NCBI GenBank assembly: GCA_012798955.1
Contig: JAAZMF010000095.1
Coordinates: 1-35,364 of the forward strand
Reading direction: 5' to 3'
Length of the DNA stretch: 35,364 nt
DNA from: Bacillota bacterium
GTDB taxonomy: Bacteria; Bacillota; Limnochordia; DTU087
A program made the position numbers and the translations under genes. Shown one piece after another: positions 32,362 through 35,364 of the stretch; position 1 is the first letter of the stretch; every line of letters begins with the position of its first letter. The notes under the pieces were generated by a model. That model had not been told where the DNA came from, did no database searches, and saw only the letters and a list, made by a program, of their open reading frames with translations.

Positions 32362-32892
32362 TTAGCTAGCAGCGGTTACGGTAATCGTGATCTTGTCATT
32401 GTACTCCCCAGCCGTGTATTCTTCCCAGTTTTCATATGTCCATGTGCCATTGGCCTTTACGTGACCATGCCATTTGCCCTGGCCTGGTCCAACAGTTGCC
32501 GAAGTCTTTGGGCTAATAGTCGCATTGCCCCAGCCGGCGGCTCTTGCATCCTCTAGCCACCCAGGATACAGGGAGACATAGTAGCTAATCCAAGCGTTGG
32601 CAGCCTCAGGATCAAATCCATCGGATGTGAAGGTCAACTTGACTGGAGTATTGGAGCGACCGTTGAACCTTAGATCATTATTGCCACTTAGCGCTTCCCC
32701 AGGTCTGCAGTAGCCAATTACCATGTTGCAGCCATCTAGCAAAGTTAACTCCGCCCACTGAACAACCTTCAGCTTAATATTGATCTCTTTCTCCTGTGGC
32801 AGATTGCCCTGGCAACCATCACATGCCGCCGCGGCAAATCCAATACCCAACACAAGACCCATTACTAACACCCATATTGCAAGCTTCCTCAA
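32362..32892 (-). CDS. Secreted beta-rich protein of unknown function
   Basis: This 176-residue product has a signal peptide (KLAIWVLVMGLVLGIGFAAAA, cleavage near residue 23) and a Cys-containing mature N-terminus (CDGCQGN); the residues before the first Cys do not match a lipobox well. The mature part looks like one beta-sandwich: INIKLKVVQWAELTLLDG, NTPVKLTFTSDGF, GKWHGHVKANGTW, and the ending AGEYNDKITITVTAAS, which resembles the last strand of pilin- or coat-like secreted domains (such as spore coat U). Trp and Gly are abundant. The start is TTG at 32892 with GGGGGAG six bases upstream. A possible leader peptide lies just before it (32905-32952). Confidence 0.72.
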   Translation of the reverse strand: MRKLAIWVLVMGLVLGIGFAAAACDGCQGNLPQEKEINIKLKVVQWAELTLLDGCNMVIGYCRPGEALSGNNDLRFNGRSNTPVKLTFTSDGFDPEAANAWISYYVSLYPGWLEDARAAGWGNATISPKTSATVGPGQGKWHGHVKANGTWTYENWEEYTAGEYNDKITITVTAAS

Positions 32893-32904
32893 CTCTGACT
32901 CCCC

Positions 32905-32952
32905 CTAATAAGTTGTAGCGCTGCGACACGAGCCGGCACCCCCTCTTACCAC
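32905..32952 (-). CDS. Possible 15-residue leader peptide with ideal ribosome-binding site
   Basis: AAGGAGGTGA (32965-32956) is a ten-base match to the 16S anti-Shine-Dalgarno sequence. It is followed after three bases by GTG and an open frame of 15 codons (VRGGAGSCRSATTY) ending in TAG, 12 bases before the TTG start of the secreted protein. Such an exact site with no longer gene suggests a leader peptide coupling translation to the next gene. It could also be chance. Confidence 0.35.
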   Translation of the reverse strand: MVRGGAGSCRSATTY

Positions 32953-33302
32953 AATTCACCTCCTTTTTTGTGGCACCGCACCGGACGTGCATACAGCATT
33001 ATCATGATCCCCTCAGCACATAGGCTAGCCCCATAGCCCTGGAGAACAATGATCACCAAAACATCCCTAGAAGCATCATCATACTACCCAGTAGCGTCTC
33101 TTACTCCCACACACAGGTTGTCTATCAATCGCTACAGTATATGGCGTGGCTACCAAGAGTATTCCTATTGTTTTGGGTTTTTTTGGATCGTAGTGACCTA
33201 GTTGTGTCCGAAGACACAGACTATATTATGCAGATGGGGGTAGCAGATTGACTGTTTCGTAATCTAAAGTCAGGGGGAAAGCGAGGGGGTTTTCTTGGAA
33301 GC

Positions 33303-33344
33303 AAAAGAGCCACAGCAAAGATGTAGAGGGTCGCTGTGGCTCTT
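33303..33344 (-). terminator. Rho-independent terminator after the MscS-ParB gene
   Basis: AAGAGCCACAGC (33305-33316) pairs perfectly with GCTGTGGCTCTT (33333-33344), 12 bp with a 16-base loop; on the minus strand CTTTTGCTT follows. It begins 27 bases past the stop of the gene at 33372. Confidence 0.85.
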
Positions 33345-33371
33345 AGGTGCTATGCAGTTGTTAGGCTCTCA

Positions 33372-34652
33372 CTACAGTCCAAAGGTCTGGCCCGAGCTCG
33401 AAGTTCTGGCACCTTTTGAGCGAAAGGGTTGAATCTCTGATCCGATGGGGTTTTGCACAATTGCTGGGACCATATCCCAACCCAGATACATGCAGGCCTT
33501 TAGGCGCTGGTGACCGGTGATAAGCGTGTATGTGTCCTCACCGGGATTGCGGGTAACGATAAGGGGCTGAAGTAGTCCTTTGTCTGCTATGTTGCGAGCT
33601 AGAGGCTCAATGGCCCCGGGGTCCTGTCCAAGTTCTACCAATAGTGCGGAACCATCAGTGATACTTTGGATGGGAATAAGCTCTGCTTGCTTTTCTGCAA
33701 GGCTACTACTGTGGCTTTCTGAGGCCAATTTGCCCCGCTTGAAGGAATAGACATAGGGAATGGCAAAATCCACATTCTGATTATCCTGAAAATGCTTGAA
33801 CACCTGTTCTAAAATCAGTGAGGATATGCGGGGTCGGTCAGTAGCCAATGTTATGTAGCGTAGTCGCATATAGACTCCATAGTCATAGTTGTCTGCCCGG
33901 ACATAAGGCTCTTGACCAGTATCTCGGATAATATCTGCTGTGACCTCCCTAGCAGCCTGAGTAAGTATCTGCACAGCTGTATCCCAATCCGAGTCATATG
34001 TAATGCGAATCACAACCTCATCCAAAATATACGAAGTCTCTTGCTGAGCAGTATAATTGATCACAACGTTACTAAAGAGCATGGCATTGGGGATGAGAAT
34101 ATTGCGACCTACCGCTTCTTCGCTGCCAATAGCACCTCCCACTTGATTTAGTGTAGTGTACATCGCGGACAGGTGCATCACATCACCGGTAAGCCCCAAA
34201 GAAGGAAACTGCACCCGATCACCTATGCGGAAGGGGCGCTTTATCGTGACTAAAATCCATGCAGCCACTCCACTCACCGGGGCCTGCAGGGACCAGCCCA
34301 AGAGCATACCCCCGAATAAAGAGAAGAAGCTACCAAATACGGCGAGTTTGCCTTGGATGTACACAAAACCAGCTAACAGTCCAAAAAAGGCTAGCACCCG
34401 GTAAAGACTTTCTAGCATCTTCACCTCACCAGGCATCCCATGGCGCCTTTCCACAGCGAAAACGGTCCAGGACACCATGGCATAATAAAGGGCCATTACA
34501 GCAAAGGCAATGGCCAAAAACCCTGTCAATGTGTGGGTACTAGATATTTGAAGTAGCCCTATCCCCACCCTATCTGCGACGATTAGCGCGATTAGCAGAG
34601 CAGTGCTCGTCACTAGCCTGTTTAAATATCTCGCCACAGTAAAATCCTCCAT
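33372..34652 (-). CDS. MscS-type mechanosensitive channel fused to a C-terminal ParB-like domain
   Basis: The product has 426 residues. Residues ~10-150 hold about four membrane helices, the last being the pore-lining MscS helix (SLFGGMLLGWSLQAPVSGVAAWILV). The MscS beta domain follows with RPFRIGDRVQF and ILIPNAMLFSNVVINYT, then the alpha/beta domain up to FAIPYVYSFKRG (~310). After a short Ser-rich linker the last ~95 residues read as a ParB/Srx N-terminal domain: IPIQSI, LARNIADKGLLQPLIVTR, TLITGHQRLKACMYLGWDMVPAIV. GHQR corresponds to box II (GERR/GHRR) that binds CTP in ParB. I know of no described MscS with this addition. The start is the ATG at 34652 (AGGA upstream); an ATG at 34724 would add 24 basic residues. 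The reading frame is single and continuous, so this is a genuine fusion. Confidence 0.88.
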   Translation of the reverse strand: MEDFTVARYLNRLVTSTALLIALIVADRVGIGLLQISSTHTLTGFLAIAFAVMALYYAMVSWTVFAVERRHGMPGEVKMLESLYRVLAFFGLLAGFVYIQGKLAVFGSFFSLFGGMLLGWSLQAPVSGVAAWILVTIKRPFRIGDRVQFPSLGLTGDVMHLSAMYTTLNQVGGAIGSEEAVGRNILIPNAMLFSNVVINYTAQQETSYILDEVVIRITYDSDWDTAVQILTQAAREVTADIIRDTGQEPYVRADNYDYGVYMRLRYITLATDRPRISSLILEQVFKHFQDNQNVDFAIPYVYSFKRGKLASESHSSSLAEKQAELIPIQSITDGSALLVELGQDPGAIEPLARNIADKGLLQPLIVTRNPGEDTYTLITGHQRLKACMYLGWDMVPAIVQNPIGSEIQPFRSKGARTSSSGQTFGL

Positions 34653-34759
34653 CCTTTTTGTCCTATAGTGATACTTACACGGATGTCGGGGTTTTCCTGC
34701 GATTGTGTATATTCCCCGCTGCAAGATATATGCTAGCCGCGAGATTAATGCGGCAAACC

Positions 34760-35364
34760 TCAGTGATGCTCACCAATCACTGCGATATTCCCTCCTACGT
34801 TTTTCGCCCTAACACTACTAGTCCCACCGCCAATTATTTCATCGAAGGTCTTCCGTGTGTTACTAACCGTGGGTTTATACGTTGCTAAAGCACCCCGAAG
34901 GACCAAATCACCATTTTGCACTTCTAGGGTAAGATGGTGATCTAGCGTTCCTAAGGTCAGATTCACATTGGAGTATTTCGCATCAATGGTAACATCACCA
35001 CCCACATCCTCAAGCAGAATAGCACCATACTTGGTGGTAGCCTTGGCATCGCCACCAATGGTCTGCCCGGCAACGGTGGCAAAACTCCCTTCTGCGGTAA
35101 AGTCACCCCCTATATCCGCGGCGGTAACGTTACCATACTTAGTCCCGACAGATACAGAACCACCAACACTCTCTACATCTGTTTGGCGAAAATTCGACTC
35201 AACAATTACATTACCACTGATTCCCCTTATTGAGCTCTGACCATAACTGCCTCCTACATCCAAGTCTCCAAAAACATCGGATACGCTCAAAGTACTATAG
35301 GGGGCATGCACATCAAGATTCCCATCCACATGTTTGACAGAGGTGTTCTTATAGCGATTTTCCA
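34760..35364 (-). CDS. DUF4097-like beta-solenoid repeat protein, 5' end cut by window edge
   Basis: The frame stays open to the right edge (NRYKNTSVKHVDGNLDV at the start), so the N-terminus lies outside; the GTG at 35329 is unlikely to be the true start. The sequence is built from 18-residue repeats, each beginning G-D/N/S and ending xxVG or xxIG, such as GDLDVGGSYGQSSIRGIS, GSVSVGTKYGNVTAADIG and GDAKATTKYGAILLEDVG. Six or seven copies are visible. This fits the DUF4097/adhesin-like beta-solenoid found in Bacillota, often encoded with envelope-stress or anti-sigma genes. The non-repeat C-terminus (LGTLDHHLTLEVQNGDLVL to VIGEHH) caps the solenoid. It lies 107 bases upstream of the MscS-ParB gene on the same strand, so the two may be cotranscribed; no terminator is seen between them. 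Confidence 0.82.
   Translation of the reverse strand, partial: ENRYKNTSVKHVDGNLDVHAPYSTLSVSDVFGDLDVGGSYGQSSIRGISGNVIVESNFRQTDVESVGGSVSVGTKYGNVTAADIGGDFTAEGSFATVAGQTIGGDAKATTKYGAILLEDVGGDVTIDAKYSNVNLTLGTLDHHLTLEVQNGDLVLRGALATYKPTVSNTRKTFDEIIGGGTSSVRAKNVGGNIAVIGEHH

Larger units (their letters stand above)
32893..33371. other. Non-coding stretch upstream of the secreted beta protein gene
   Basis: These 479 bases contain the leader-peptide candidate (32905-32952), a TGTGTC-CGAA-GACACA hairpin at 33203-33218 and the terminator at 33303-33344. The remaining 250 bases show no gene; the long untranslated leader might carry regulation. Confidence 0.5.

Noticed and set aside
32956-32965. TCACCTCCTT on the plus strand, resembling the 3' end of 16S rRNA
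   Set aside because: No other rRNA sequence is present; read on the minus strand it is simply a strong ribosome-binding site.
1-35364. Mobile elements, prophage, CRISPR arrays, toxin-antitoxin pairs
   Set aside because: No transposase, integrase, phage structural gene, regularly spaced repeat array or typical toxin-antitoxin pair was found; the HEPN-like motif at 10041-10763 stands alone with no antitoxin partner.

Overview
The window looks like chromosomal DNA from an anaerobic, probably diderm (two-membrane) member of the Bacillota, perhaps of the Limnochordia or Hydrogenispora type. This is an inference from gene content. The Bacillota side rests on strong AGGAGG ribosome-binding sites, several TTG starts and a c-di-AMP (ydaO-yuaA) riboswitch. 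The outer-membrane side rests on an RND efflux pump with TolC-like proteins, a secreted solute-binding protein with no lipobox, and a Wzz/GumC-like chain-length protein. A desulfoferrodoxin-type superoxide reductase and an iron-containing alcohol dehydrogenase suggest anaerobic life. I see no tRNA, rRNA, insertion sequence, phage gene or CRISPR array.

Layout. 1-1302 (-): a secreted von Willebrand A protein cut by the left edge. 1854-9897 (-): an OppABCDF-type ABC importer preceded by a HAD phosphatase and an RpiR/SIS regulator, which hint at a sugar-derived substrate. 10041-12510 (-): a HEPN-like/CBS protein, a terminator, a small secreted protein and an iron-type alcohol dehydrogenase. 12768-16946: a chemoreceptor, a MazG-like pyrophosphatase, a GNAT acetyltransferase, a uridine-kinase-like P-loop kinase and an NTF2-like anchored protein. 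17118-19146 (-): a radical SAM/SPASM-like enzyme and a TetR regulator with its palindromic operator. 19269-19712 (+): a self-contained unit of promoter, c-di-AMP riboswitch, 52-residue zinc-ribbon gene and terminator. 19758-20678 (-): superoxide reductase and a C_GCAxxG_C_C protein.

20775-28683 (-): an efflux operon with a textbook promoter and an 18-bp perfect palindrome, then adaptor, RND pump, a short TolC-like protein that seems to lack its barrel strands, a full-length TolC-like protein, and a TetR regulator. 28798-29882 (+), divergent: a third TetR gene with a consensus promoter overlapping its own operator, followed by a small beta-sandwich protein. 29922-32309 (-): a chain-length determinant and a possible outer-membrane-protein tail remnant. 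32362-35364 (-): a secreted beta protein with a possible leader peptide, an MscS channel fused to a ParB-like domain, and a DUF4097-like repeat protein cut by the right edge.

The most unusual items are the MscS-ParB fusion (33372-34652), the c-di-AMP riboswitch in front of a tiny zinc-ribbon gene (19269-19712), the paired barrel-less and barrel-containing TolC proteins, and the shared operator core of two TetR systems.
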